Source: Nitrospiria bacterium (GTDB lineage: Bacteria; Nitrospirota; Nitrospiria; DASWJH01). Taken from it: a stretch of 60,699 bases of DNA. The DNA lies in the NCBI GenBank assembly GCA_036397255.1, contig DASWJH010000070.1:1-60699 (forward strand), read 5' to 3'. The notes under the pieces were generated by a model. It was given only the letters and a program-made list of their open reading frames with translations, did not search any database and was not told the DNA's origin. Below, piece after piece: positions 43,108 to 51,181 of this stretch. How positions within the stretch are numbered: the first letter of the stretch is position 1; every line of letters begins with the position of its first letter. The position numbers were made by a program, and so were the translations under genes.

Positions 43108-44244
43108 TTGGATCTGATTTCGGTCCTCATTGAAGAAGGAAAGAACCAGGGGGTTTTTCCAGGTGCGGTTCTTTGGGTTCAAAAAGGGGAACAGGTAATC
43201 TACCAAGGAGCTTGGGGAAAAACTTCCCTGGAGATGGAAAATGAAAACGTTTCCATTGAAACGTTGTTTGATGTTGCTTCTCTGACCAAGGTTATCGCCA
43301 CCACCTCTGCCATTCTTTTATTAATCCAAAAGGGTTTTCAATCCCCACGGCTTTTGAAGCATTCCCATTTTTCCCCTAAAAAAATTAACCTGGATACCTT
43401 CCTAGAAGAAATTCTGAATGGGGTTTTGGATGTTGTGAAAAAAAAGATCACATTAAGGTTGCTTTTATCTCATGCCTCTGGCTTCCCGGATACACGCCCT
43501 TTTTATAATAACATTCGGAAAGCGGAAAAGAGAAAACAAGGGTTTTTAGGAAGTCAACAGGCGAAGCAACAAATGTATGAGCTGGTTCATCAGGAACCAC
43601 TGGTATATGAACCCGGGGACCGACAGCTTTATAGTGACTTGGGTTTTATTTTATTGGGGGAATGTATTGAACGCTTATCGGGTGAAACCCTGGACTCTTT
43701 TTGTAAAAAGGAGATTTTTGTTCCGTTGGGTTTGATGCACACGGGATTCCTCCCGTTTCCCCAAAAGGAGTGTCCCATCACCCATGTGGCGGCAACGGAG
43801 CGGTGTCCATGGCGGGGAAAGGTTTTATTAGGAGAAGTTCATGATGATAATGCGTATGCCATGGGAGGCGTAGCGGGTCATGCAGGTTTATTCTCAACCG
43901 CCAGGGATATTGCCTGTTTTGCTTTTTCGGTTCTGAAGTCCTTTCACGGTGGAAACAGTTTTTTTGACTCAGCTCTTATTCGCGAATTTACGCAAGGATA
44001 CCCTAATGAATGGGGTTTGGGATGGATGATGAGGACCGAACCCTCTTCATCGGGTCGATTTTTTTCGGAAGCCTCTTTTGGTCATTTGGGTTTTACAGGA
44101 ACATCACTTTGGATTGATCCTGTTCGGGATTTGATCGTTGTTTTTCTCACCAACAGGGTTCATCCTTCCCGGAACAATGACCAAATAAAATTTTTTAGGC
44201 CGCGCCTGCACGATTTAATTTTTAAGGAGATGATCCATGATTAA
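43108..44244 (+). CDS. Serine hydrolase of the beta-lactamase / class C PBP family
   Basis: A 378-residue protein of the penicillin-binding/beta-lactamase fold (Pfam Beta-lactamase). TTG 43108 follows AAAGGAAG. Motif SLTK near residue 57 holds the nucleophilic serine and lysine; YSDLG fills the YxN-type position; HLGFTGT near the C-terminus is an HxG variant of the KTG box. No signal peptide, so it appears cytoplasmic, unlike classical beta-lactamases. Its position between mpl and ldcA suggests action on murein-derived peptides. Antibiotic resistance should not be inferred. The next gene overlaps by 8 bp. Confidence 0.82.
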   Translation: MDLISVLIEEGKNQGVFPGAVLWVQKGEQVIYQGAWGKTSLEMENENVSIETLFDVASLTKVIATTSAILLLIQKGFQSPRLLKHSHFSPKKINLDTFLEEILNGVLDVVKKKITLRLLLSHASGFPDTRPFYNNIRKAEKRKQGFLGSQQAKQQMYELVHQEPLVYEPGDRQLYSDLGFILLGECIERLSGETLDSFCKKEIFVPLGLMHTGFLPFPQKECPITHVAATERCPWRGKVLLGEVHDDNAYAMGGVAGHAGLFSTARDIACFAFSVLKSFHGGNSFFDSALIREFTQGYPNEWGLGWMMRTEPSSSGRFFSEASFGHLGFTGTSLWIDPVRDLIVVFLTNRVHPSRNNDQIKFFRPRLHDLIFKEMIHD

Positions 44245-45157
44245 ACCCGTCCCTCTAAAACGGGGAGATACCATTGGAATTGTTTCCCCTGCCGGGCCCG
44301 TTGAAAAAGAGGAACTTTTTTTAGGGGTTCGACGATTGGAATCGCTTGGGTTTAAGATTTTATTGGGAAAATCTATTCATCAATCCTTTCGATATTTAGC
44401 CGGAACCGATGAGGAGCGGGCCAAGGACCTCATTGAGCTATATCAAAAGCCAGAGGTCAGGGCAGTGGTGGCCGCAAGGGGAGGGTATGGGACCCTCAGG
44501 CTAATTCCTTTTTTGAGACCAGAGGTTTTTAAAACAGAACCCAAAATTGTGGTGGGAAGCAGCGATCTAACGTTCCTTCTCCTTTTTCTTTTGAGACAAT
44601 GCCAAATGGTCTCTTTTCATGGTCCCATGGTTGCTCCCAATTTTGGGAGGAAAGGGTCCTCTCTAACCGATAAATTTTTTCTCTGGAATATGTTGTCTAA
44701 CCATTCCGAAATTTCCTTTTCGTTTCCCTCGGTGGAAATTTTAAGAAAAGGAAGGGCAGAAGGGGTTTTAACGGGCGGATGTTTGAGTCTTCTTTGTCAA
44801 AGCATTGGAACCCCTTTTGAGTTTGAAACGGAGGGACGTATCCTCTTTTTGGAAGATATTGAGGAAGCTCCATACCGGGTAGACCGTATGTTAACCTACT
44901 TGAAAACAGTGGGAAAATTGAAGGGAGTCAGGGGAATTCTTTTTGGAACCATGGAGAAATGTCAAACCGAAACCGGAAAGTCTTACCATTTAACGGATGT
45001 CTTAATGGATTGTCTGAAGGATTTTCCAGGGCCGATCCTCTATGGATTTCCATCAGGACACGGAGAACATAACGTAACCATTCCCTTGGGGGTGAAAGTC
45101 AGTTTGGATGGTGCCAACGGCGAATTAAAGCTCTTGGAACGAGGAACCCTGGATTGA
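44237..45157 (+). CDS. ldcA: LD-carboxypeptidase, peptidase family S66
   Basis: A 306-residue cytoplasmic enzyme that removes the terminal D-alanine from murein tetrapeptide, giving the tripeptide used by Mpl. Signatures of S66 (LdcA/MccF): GDTIGIVSPAGPV at the N-terminus, RAVVAARGGYGTLRL, VVGSSDLTFLLLFLL with the nucleophilic serine, FHGPM, LEDIEEAPYRVDRML with the catalytic glutamate and PSGHGEHNVTIPLG with the catalytic histidine. The 8-bp overlap with the serine hydrolase and closeness to mpl support one operon. It converges on rplT with a 6-bp gap. Confidence 0.93.
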   Translation: MIKPVPLKRGDTIGIVSPAGPVEKEELFLGVRRLESLGFKILLGKSIHQSFRYLAGTDEERAKDLIELYQKPEVRAVVAARGGYGTLRLIPFLRPEVFKTEPKIVVGSSDLTFLLLFLLRQCQMVSFHGPMVAPNFGRKGSSLTDKFFLWNMLSNHSEISFSFPSVEILRKGRAEGVLTGGCLSLLCQSIGTPFEFETEGRILFLEDIEEAPYRVDRMLTYLKTVGKLKGVRGILFGTMEKCQTETGKSYHLTDVLMDCLKDFPGPILYGFPSGHGEHNVTIPLGVKVSLDGANGELKLLERGTLD

Positions 45158-45163
45158 AAAAAT

Positions 45164-45520
45164 TCAACTTGCCTTTTGTTTGACAGTCTCTGCCAATTGA
45201 TTAAAAGCAGGGAGATCAAAAACCGCCAGGTCTGCCAAAATTTTTCTATTTAAATTAATATTTAAAACCTTTAACCCTCCCATAAACCGGCTATAGGAAA
45301 GTCCTTGAAGAGCGGCTGCAGCGTTAATTCTAGCAATCCAAAGTTTTCGAAAATCGCGTTTTTTCTGGCGCCTATCCCGATAGGCATATTGTAGCGCTTT
45401 ATCTACAGCTTCGGTTGCGGTTCTGAAAAGTTTGCTTTTTGCTCCTCGATACCCTTTGGCGAGTTTCAGTACCCCTTTTCTCCGCCTCCGCGTTTTTGGT
45501 CCACCTTTTACCCTTGGCAT
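45164..45520 (-). CDS. rplT: 50S ribosomal protein L20
   Basis: 118 residues, typical length. [20 protein letters not shown] and the run [23 protein letters not shown] are unmistakable; a strong AAAGGAGGG site precedes ATG. L20 binds 23S rRNA early in assembly and in many bacteria represses this operon. Last gene of thrS-infC-rpmI-rplT; 15 bp after rpmI. Confidence 0.97.
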   Translation of the reverse strand: MPRVKGGPKTRRRRKGVLKLAKGYRGAKSKLFRTATEAVDKALQYAYRDRRQKKRDFRKLWIARINAAAALQGLSYSRFMGGLKVLNINLNRKILADLAVFDLPAFNQLAETVKQKAS

Positions 45521-45535
45521 AATGCCCTCCTTTGG

Positions 45536-45730
45536 TTATTGATAGGGGAGTAGTCTCCGAATCTTCTCGGTGTTGGATTTATGGACTAGCGCCATTTTTT
45601 TTAATCCCCGTTTTCGTTTTGAAGACTTTCCCGTTAACAGATGGCTTTTGGATGCTTTCCGTCTGGCAATCTTTCCTTTTCCGGTTATTTTAAATCGTTT
45701 GGATGCCCCTCGGTTTGACTTTAATTTCAC
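45536..45730 (-). CDS. rpmI: 50S ribosomal protein L35
   Basis: 64 residues, the normal size. MKLKSNRGASKRFKITGKGKIARRKASKSHLL and KSSKRKRGLKKMALVHKSN are family signatures. Lies between infC (31 bp upstream) and rplT in the conserved order. Confidence 0.96.
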   Translation of the reverse strand: MKLKSNRGASKRFKITGKGKIARRKASKSHLLTGKSSKRKRGLKKMALVHKSNTEKIRRLLPYQ

Positions 45731-45761
45731 GTTGGCCTGACTCCTTCCTCGTTATATTTCT

Positions 45762-46271
45762 TTAAGATTTGGGGGAAATTAACATGGTCAAGTTGTTCCC
45801 CTCTCTTCGCGGGGGTTGCTCAATGACACCGACATCGGCGATGTCTGAAGCGACCTTGCCTAAAAGAGACTGTCCCATTCCCATATAAGCCTGCTCGCGC
45901 CCCCGAAAGGTGACGGTAACTTTTGCTTTATTACCTTCTTCTAAAAACCGTTTTAAATTACGAATTTTATATTCCAAATCGTGTTTTTCTGTTCGCGGTC
46001 TTAACTTGACCTCTTTTACCTGGACGTTTTTTTGACTGGACTTCATGGCATGAAGCTTTTTGTTTTCCTCATATTTATATTTTCCGAAATCCATAATACG
46101 GCATACGGGGGGTTGTGCCGTAGGAGCTACCTCTACCAGGTCAAATCCCATTTCTTCAGCTTTTGAAAGGGCCTCCTTTGGGGAAAGGATTCCGATTTGC
46201 TCACCATCAGGACCGATGACCCTTACCTCCCGCGCCCAAATTTCCTTATTCACCCTTAGTTTTTGAACGAT
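45762..46271 (-). CDS. infC: Translation initiation factor IF-3, probable AUC start
   Basis: 169 residues. Conserved N-domain: NKEIWAREVRVIGPDGEQIGIL, then DLVEVAPTAQPPVCRIMDFGKYKYE; C-domain: VKEVKLRPRTEKHDLEYKIRNLKRFLEEGNKAKVTVTFRGRE. The longest ATG/GTG frame begins at GTG 46253, but the normal IF-3 N-terminus needs about six more residues. Reading back, ATC at 46271 follows AAGGAGG with a 5-base gap and gives (M)VQKLRVNKEIWARE. Rare start codons are a hallmark of infC, letting IF-3 limit its own translation. Co-transcribed with thrS (24 bp upstream). Confidence 0.93.
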   Translation of the reverse strand: MVQKLRVNKEIWAREVRVIGPDGEQIGILSPKEALSKAEEMGFDLVEVAPTAQPPVCRIMDFGKYKYEENKKLHAMKSSQKNVQVKEVKLRPRTEKHDLEYKIRNLKRFLEEGNKAKVTVTFRGREQAYMGMGQSLLGKVASDIADVGVIEQPPRREGNNLTMLISPKS

Positions 46272-46295
46272 GGCATCCTCCTTTTTTAAACTGGG

Positions 46296-48224
46296 TCAGG
46301 TTAAACCTCTTGATTGAATATCTTCCTGGATCATTTTAAGGACTTCCTCGATTCCTTTTGCCCCTAAGTTCTCCCCGGTTCTTTTGCGAACGGAGACGGT
46401 ATTTTCTTTTACCTCCCGATCCCCCATTATGAGCATAAAGGGAGTTTTTGCTAATTGGGCCTCACGGATTTTAAGATTCATTTTTTCTTTTCTCAAGTCG
46501 GTTTGAACCCTTATCCCCTCTCCCTTCAAACGGGTATGAACCTCCTGAGCATAGGGATGTTGTTGGTCGGTTATGGGGATCAGCATCACCTGGATAGGGG
46601 CAAGCCAGGTGGGAAACGCCCCTGCATAATTTTCAATAAGAACTCCCAGAAACCGCTCCAGGGATCCCAAAAGGGCCCGATGAACCATTATGGGGCGATG
46701 TTCATTGCCATCCTCTCCAATAAACCCAATACCAAAACGCTCCGGAAGGTTAAAATCCACCTGAATGGTTGTGCATTGCCAGGCTCTGCCGAGAACGTCC
46801 TTAATTTTTATATCGATTTTCGGTCCGTAAAAAACTCCTTCACCTGGGTCCACCTGAAAAGGGAGGCCATGATGTTCTAAGGAGGATTTTAGGGCCAGGG
46901 TGGCTTTTTCCCAGTTTTCCGGGGACCCCACAAAGTGCTCCGGCCTAGTCGAAAGATAGATATCATACTCGGTAAACCCAAAGGTTTTCAAGACAAAAAG
47001 AGTGAAATCCAAAACCTGATTAATCTCCTCTTCCAACTGGTCAGGTCGGCAAAAAATATGAGCATCATCTTGTGTAAATCCTCGAACCCGCAATAGCCCG
47101 TGAAGCACCCCTGAGCGCTCGTACCGGTAAACAGTTCCCAACTCCGCGAAACGAATTGGGAGATCCCGGTAGCTCCTTAGGTGGGATTTATAAATGAGAA
47201 TATGAAAGGGACAGTTCATCGGTTTTAGTTGGTAATCCGACCCTTCCACATTAATGTGAGAAAACATGTTTTCCTTGTAAAATTCTAAATGTCCGCTTTC
47301 TTTCCATAAATCAAGTTTTGCTATATGGGGTGTGAATACGAAATCATACCCGGCTTTTTGATGCTCATCCCTCCAAAAATCTTCAATGATTTTCCGGACA
47401 AGAGCCCCCTTGGGGTGCCAGAGAACCAACCCTGGACCGGACTCATCATGAATATTGAAAAGGTCCAAATCCCTTCCAATTTTTCGGTGATCGCGCCTTT
47501 TAATTTCTTCTCTCTTGGTTAAATAATCTTTGAGTCCTTTGGGGTTTGGAAATGATGTTCCGTAAATGCGCTGAAGCATGGCATTTTTTTCGTTTCCCCT
47601 CCAATAGGCACCTGCGCTGTTGAGAATTTTGAAAGACTTCATTTTTTTTGTGGAAGGGAGATGGGGGCCTCTGCAAAGGTCGATAAATTCCCCTTGTTGA
47701 AATAAAGAGATAATGGGATCGGAAATCCCTTCAATTAGCTCTACTTTATAATCTTCCCCTTTTTTTCTAAAAAGAGAAATGGCCTCCTCCTTTTTAAGCT
47801 CTTTCCGAAAAATGGGTAGGTCTGCTTCAACAATTTCCTTCATTTTCTCCTCCACCCGTTCTAAATCTTCAGGGGTAAAAGGGCGCTCAAAGGCGAAATC
47901 ATAATAAAACCCATCTTCTATCGGAGGACCAATTGCCAATTGGGTTTTTGGAAAAAGAGCCTTAACAGCCTGAGCCATAATATGGGAACTGCTGTGGCGA
48001 TAAATATCACGTCCTTCTGGGGTAGAGAAACTCAGAAAATCAATAGTTCCCGATTCCGTGACCTCTTCGCTGAGCCCTTTGAGCTGTTCGTTGAATTTTA
48101 AAGCCACAATCTCACTTTCTATTGTCGGAGCTATTTTCCGGAGGACCTCAGAAAAGCGAGTCCCGATTTGGAAAGGGATGGGTTCTTGATTTTTATAGGT
48201 AATTTGAACGGTTTTATCCTTCAC
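46296..48224 (-). CDS. thrS: Threonyl-tRNA synthetase
   Basis: About 642 residues from GTG 48224. A longer frame to 48314 would translate the terminator hairpin and a phenylalanine/lysine-rich stretch, so it is rejected. Domains: TGS (about 1-60), editing domain with HSSSHIMAQAVK, class II catalytic core with YQLKPMNCPFHILIYKSH, RVRGFTQDDAHIF, GVFYGPKIDIK and RALLGSLERFLGVLIENYAG, and the anticodon-binding domain ending in LAKTPFMLIMGDREVKENTVSVR. Charges tRNA-Thr. First gene of the conserved operon with infC, rpmI and rplT. Confidence 0.96.
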   Translation of the reverse strand: MKDKTVQITYKNQEPIPFQIGTRFSEVLRKIAPTIESEIVALKFNEQLKGLSEEVTESGTIDFLSFSTPEGRDIYRHSSSHIMAQAVKALFPKTQLAIGPPIEDGFYYDFAFERPFTPEDLERVEEKMKEIVEADLPIFRKELKKEEAISLFRKKGEDYKVELIEGISDPIISLFQQGEFIDLCRGPHLPSTKKMKSFKILNSAGAYWRGNEKNAMLQRIYGTSFPNPKGLKDYLTKREEIKRRDHRKIGRDLDLFNIHDESGPGLVLWHPKGALVRKIIEDFWRDEHQKAGYDFVFTPHIAKLDLWKESGHLEFYKENMFSHINVEGSDYQLKPMNCPFHILIYKSHLRSYRDLPIRFAELGTVYRYERSGVLHGLLRVRGFTQDDAHIFCRPDQLEEEINQVLDFTLFVLKTFGFTEYDIYLSTRPEHFVGSPENWEKATLALKSSLEHHGLPFQVDPGEGVFYGPKIDIKIKDVLGRAWQCTTIQVDFNLPERFGIGFIGEDGNEHRPIMVHRALLGSLERFLGVLIENYAGAFPTWLAPIQVMLIPITDQQHPYAQEVHTRLKGEGIRVQTDLRKEKMNLKIREAQLAKTPFMLIMGDREVKENTVSVRKRTGENLGAKGIEEVLKMIQEDIQSRGLT

Positions 48225-48263
48225 CACGGGTCTCGCTTTTTTTCTCTTAAAAAAAACCTTTTG

Positions 48264-48311
48264 ACAAAAAAAGAAAAAGGCATCACGCGCAAGGAGTGCC
48301 TGATGCCTTTT
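48264..48311 (-). terminator. Strong hairpin with U-tract between tRNA-Val and thrS
   Basis: On the - strand AAAAGGCATCA (48311-48301) pairs with TGATGCCTTTT (48285-48275) around a 15-base loop, then CTTTTTTTG. A rho-independent terminator: either the end of the tRNA-Val transcript or an attenuator of thrS, whose start is 40 bp on. The + strand reading also ends in TTTT. Confidence 0.75.
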
Positions 48312-48453
48312 CACTCATTTAAATCAATTACAAACCGATTAAACCAAGATCCATTTTTTTATAAATTGGGCAGCCGTGGGTTTTGGTTCCGACGTTATGG
48401 ACCATTCCCTTGGCTTTAAATTAATCATTCTTATGGGGAAACCGCACGGTAAA

Positions 48454-48528
48454 TGGTAGGCACGGGCGGTTTTGAACCGCCGACCTCTACCGTGTCAAGG
48501 TAGCGCTCTACCCCTGAGCTACGCGCCT
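48454..48528 (-). tRNA. tRNA-Val (anticodon GAC)
   Basis: On the - strand a 75-nt cloverleaf: acceptor AGGCGCG pairing with CGTGCCT, D-arm GCTCAGGGGTAGAGC, anticodon stem CTACC/GGTAG with loop TTGACAC (anticodon GAC), T-arm GGCGG...TTCAAAACCGCC, and encoded 3' ACCA. Reads GUC/GUU valine codons. Confidence 0.96.
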
Positions 48529-48544
48529 ATAAAAACTTTCCCCG

Positions 48545-48573
48545 ATTTTATAGATAATACAATGTGTTGTCAA
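48545..48573 (-). promoter_or_regulatory. Promoter of tRNA-Val
   Basis: On the - strand TTGACA (48573-48568), 17-bp spacer, TAAAAT (48550-48545), ending 17 bp before the mature tRNA 5' end. Near-consensus sigma-70 promoter. Confidence 0.75.
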
Positions 48574-48613
48574 GCGAAAATTAGAAACCTTCGGTAGGTC
48601 TTTGGGAGCCGTA

Positions 48614-48892
48614 TTAAATTAATTTTACAGCGGATTTGAGGGCTTTTCCTGCAGAGAATTTGGGTGACCGGGTTTCCGGAATCATAATTTCTTTTCCGGT
48701 GCGTGGATTTCGTCCTTTTCTTGCCTTTCTTTGGCTGATTGAAAAGGTACCAAAACCAACCATGGTTACTTTTTGTCCATTTTTTAAGGCGGTACTGACC
48801 CCGTTTACAAAGGCTAATAAACTCTTTCCCGCAGCCAACTTACTGATTCCCGCACTTTCTGCCATTTTTTCGATTAAATCTTCCTTGGTCAT
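48614..48892 (-). CDS. hup: HU-family DNA-binding protein
   Basis: 92 residues, the canonical HU length. MTKEDLIEKMAESAGISKLAAGKSL begins the dimerisation helices; VGFGTFSISQRKARKGRNPRTGKEI is the DNA-binding arm with the conserved proline, and SPKFSAGKALKSAVK is the C-terminal helix. It compacts and bends DNA. GGAGG precedes ATG. It has its own promoter. Confidence 0.95.
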   Translation of the reverse strand: MTKEDLIEKMAESAGISKLAAGKSLLAFVNGVSTALKNGQKVTMVGFGTFSISQRKARKGRNPRTGKEIMIPETRSPKFSAGKALKSAVKLI

Positions 48893-48962
48893 GCATGGTC
48901 CTCCAATGTTAAAATTGTTCCACCTCTGTTTGGGAATGTTCGGGCCCCATTTTAGAGGGGAA

Positions 48963-48991
48963 AGGGTAACAACTCACTTTTTCGTTGTCAA
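48963..48991 (-). promoter_or_regulatory. Candidate HU gene promoter
   Basis: On the - strand TTGACA (48991-48986), 17-bp spacer, TACCCT (48968-48963). The -35 context CCTTGACAAC is shared with the tRNA-Val promoter. The -10 box is weak. Confidence 0.4.
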
Positions 48992-49031
48992 GGGAAAATT
49001 AGGTTTTCGATGGAGGATTTGGAGAAAGATT

Positions 49032-49628
49032 TTACTTTTTTGTCCGTTTAATCGTGATTTTTAATTCTTTTATTTTTTTCCTAAGCGTATTTCGATTGAC
49101 CCCTAACATATGGGCAGCTTGCACCTGGTTTCCTTTTGTTTCATTTAAGATCATGGTGATTAAAGGTTTTTCAATTTCTTTAATTAACAAGGAGTAAAGG
49201 TTCCTTCCTTGGCTTAAGCTCATTCGCTTAACAAAATCTTTTAATTTTCTTTCTACAAAATCATTAAGAAAAAGATCGCGGGAAGAATGGGTTGAAATCG
49301 TTTGTGAATTTGTTTTTTTTTCATCATTTTTAATTTCGTTGGATAATTCTTGAATTTTTCCGGCCCCGGAACGGATGGATTGGGAGGTTCCCACGATTAA
49401 AAAAAAGTCTTTGGTGGAGTTCTTTTCAAAAATAGTCATTAAATTTTCCTGAAATCCTTTTTTAGATTCCAAAATAATCATGGAATAGCTATTTTTTGTT
49501 AAATGTTGTCCCAAATTCATTGTGGATGAAAGGAAAGTTAGGCCGGTACCTGTTTTTTCAAAGGTTCTTTGAAATTCTTTGGAAAGATCAGGATCTTCGT
49601 TGACCAATAAAATATGTTGCCCACCCAT
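49032..49628 (-). CDS. Fis-type regulator with degenerate receiver domain
   Basis: 198 residues. The N-terminal about 80 residues have a receiver-like pattern: HILLVNEDPDLSKEFQRTF, then MIILESKKG where the phosphorylated aspartate would lie, here glutamate. The acidic pair is reduced to ED. The C-terminal about 45 residues (EIEKPLITMILNETKGNQVQAAHMLGVNRNTLRKKIKELKI) form a Fis/NtrC-type helix-turn-helix. No AAA+ domain lies between, so it is not a sigma-54 activator. Glutamate at the phosphosite can mimic phosphorylation, making constitutive activity plausible. GGAG precedes ATG. Confidence 0.8.
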   Translation of the reverse strand: MGGQHILLVNEDPDLSKEFQRTFEKTGTGLTFLSSTMNLGQHLTKNSYSMIILESKKGFQENLMTIFEKNSTKDFFLIVGTSQSIRSGAGKIQELSNEIKNDEKKTNSQTISTHSSRDLFLNDFVERKLKDFVKRMSLSQGRNLYSLLIKEIEKPLITMILNETKGNQVQAAHMLGVNRNTLRKKIKELKITIKRTKK

Positions 49629-50263
49629 GGCCGCTCCGGGAAATGATAGAACCTTCCTTAATATGACTTTCCTGTTAAGAAGGGTCTTGTGTTACTTGGA
49701 ATTTTTCTGGAAAGGTTTAATTTGAGGATTAAACAAGGATTCTTTAACATAGCCATTTAATCCTGTCAATAGGGAAAAAAATTTAATTAAAAAAATGAAT
49801 GGAAACTTAATTCTTAAAAATTAATTAAACTTAATTTTTCAAGTAAATTATTGAAATTGAAAAATTCAAACAAAAGGTAAAACCTTAATGATAAACATAC
49901 ACTGAATCAGGATAATTAATAAGAAACAGATAAAGCGAATCCTGTTTTAAATTTCTCCGTTTTTTACCTTGCCGAGGAATCTATTTTTAAAAAAAAAGTA
50001 ACCAAAACCTGAGGCGCAAAGGGAAAATAAATAGCGGAATGATTCAATGGAATTTTTTTTCTAGGATTATGAGTCATTAAAACAAAAAGGGTGCCAATCA
50101 TGTAGATTAAGGTATTCTTTTATATTTATTTGTTTTTTTGGAACCGTGAAGAATTGGCTTTTGTTATTACAAAAATTTTACTCTTTTTTGAAAAAGATTT
50201 CATTTTTTTTTCTCATGTTTTTCTTAAATTTTCTCCCCAAAGGGGAAGAGTATATTTCTAATT
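49629..50263. other. AT-rich gene-free region with inverted repeat
   Basis: About 635 bp, strongly AT-rich with no convincing ORF. A perfect 10-bp inverted repeat AATTTTTCAA (49833-49842) / TTGAAAAATT (49857-49866) with a 14-bp spacer could be a protein-binding site or hairpin. The divergent Fis-type and beta-helix genes flank it, so it should hold their promoters; none is clear. Confidence 0.5.
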
Positions 50264-51133
50264 TTGTTGAAATTCTTCAATAATTTCACTAACCTAATCT
50301 TTTGGAATCATTTAAGGCGGGTAAAAGAGAATTTGAATAGGGAATTGATTACAGAACCACCGGAAAACCCGGCTGGGGGGAGGACCTTAATCGTGGATTC
50401 CTCAAATCCCTCTTTCTATCCAAGGCCCAGTTCGGCCCTTGTGGAGGCGGGTCCGGAAGATCAAGTATTTGTGCGCCCTGGTACCTATGAGGACAAGATT
50501 TTTGTTGCCGACCGTCCCATTCGTTTAATCGGTGCTGGAAAAGATCAGGTTCAAGTTTTTTGCCGCAAGGGAGGGCCTTTTTACCTTCAAAAAGTGACCG
50601 AAGGCTTAGTGAGCGGAATGACATTTCGTTATGTTGGAAGTGATCAACATTCGGCCATGAATGTTTTGGATTCCACCTGTACCATCAGGAGCTGCCGTGT
50701 CATGGAGGGGATTTTGTCTGGAATCGTGATCTATGGCCCAGAAAACAGGGTGTCTTTGATCGACAATGAAATTTGCCATAATCGGGAGTCGGGGATTTTC
50801 ATTTTTGCGGGTGCCCGGCCTTATATTTCAAAAAATGTGTCCTATGAAAACCATCACTTTGGGATAGCCGTTCGGGATCATGAGACCTCCCCCGATATCG
50901 TTCGTAACATTTGCCGTAACAACATGCTGAGCGGGTTGCTGTTATTTCACCTTGCGGAGGCCTTGGTGTTGGAGAACCAATTTTTTGAAAACCAGGAATG
51001 GGGACTTGTGTTAACGCCGGATTGCAAGATCTCTCCCCCCCTTTCAGAAATCCTATCCTCAAATGAGTTAGAAAAAAATCCCAGAGGGGCGTTTCAAATT
51101 ACCCGAACCCCCCTTGCTGAAATTGGGCGGTAG
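50264..51133 (+). CDS. Right-handed parallel beta-helix protein
   Basis: 289 residues; start codon uncertain (TTG 50264 or later starts near 50330), no signal peptide visible. The core (about residues 60-250) has coil repeats of pectate-lyase/NosD type: DQVFVRPGTYEDKIFVADRPIRLIGAG, SGMTFRY, NVLDSTCTIRSCRV, SGIVIYGPENRVSLIDNEICHNRESGIFI, ENHHFGIAVRDHETSPDIVRNICRNNMLSGLLLF and ENQFFENQEWGLVL. Such helices bind or process polysaccharides, or act as passive scaffolds. No catalytic residues can be assigned. Neighbouring genes give no functional clue. Confidence 0.7.
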   Translation: MLKFFNNFTNLIFWNHLRRVKENLNRELITEPPENPAGGRTLIVDSSNPSFYPRPSSALVEAGPEDQVFVRPGTYEDKIFVADRPIRLIGAGKDQVQVFCRKGGPFYLQKVTEGLVSGMTFRYVGSDQHSAMNVLDSTCTIRSCRVMEGILSGIVIYGPENRVSLIDNEICHNRESGIFIFAGARPYISKNVSYENHHFGIAVRDHETSPDIVRNICRNNMLSGLLLFHLAEALVLENQFFENQEWGLVLTPDCKISPPLSEILSSNELEKNPRGAFQITRTPLAEIGR

Positions 51134-51181
51134 GAAATTTTTCTTTAAAAGAAATGTCATTCTTAATAAGACTTAAAAAAG

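Noticed and set aside
48320-48410. Threonine leader peptide before thrS
   Set aside because: A 25-codon ORF exists but has only two threonine codons and a poorly placed ribosome site, so attenuation by stalling is not supported.
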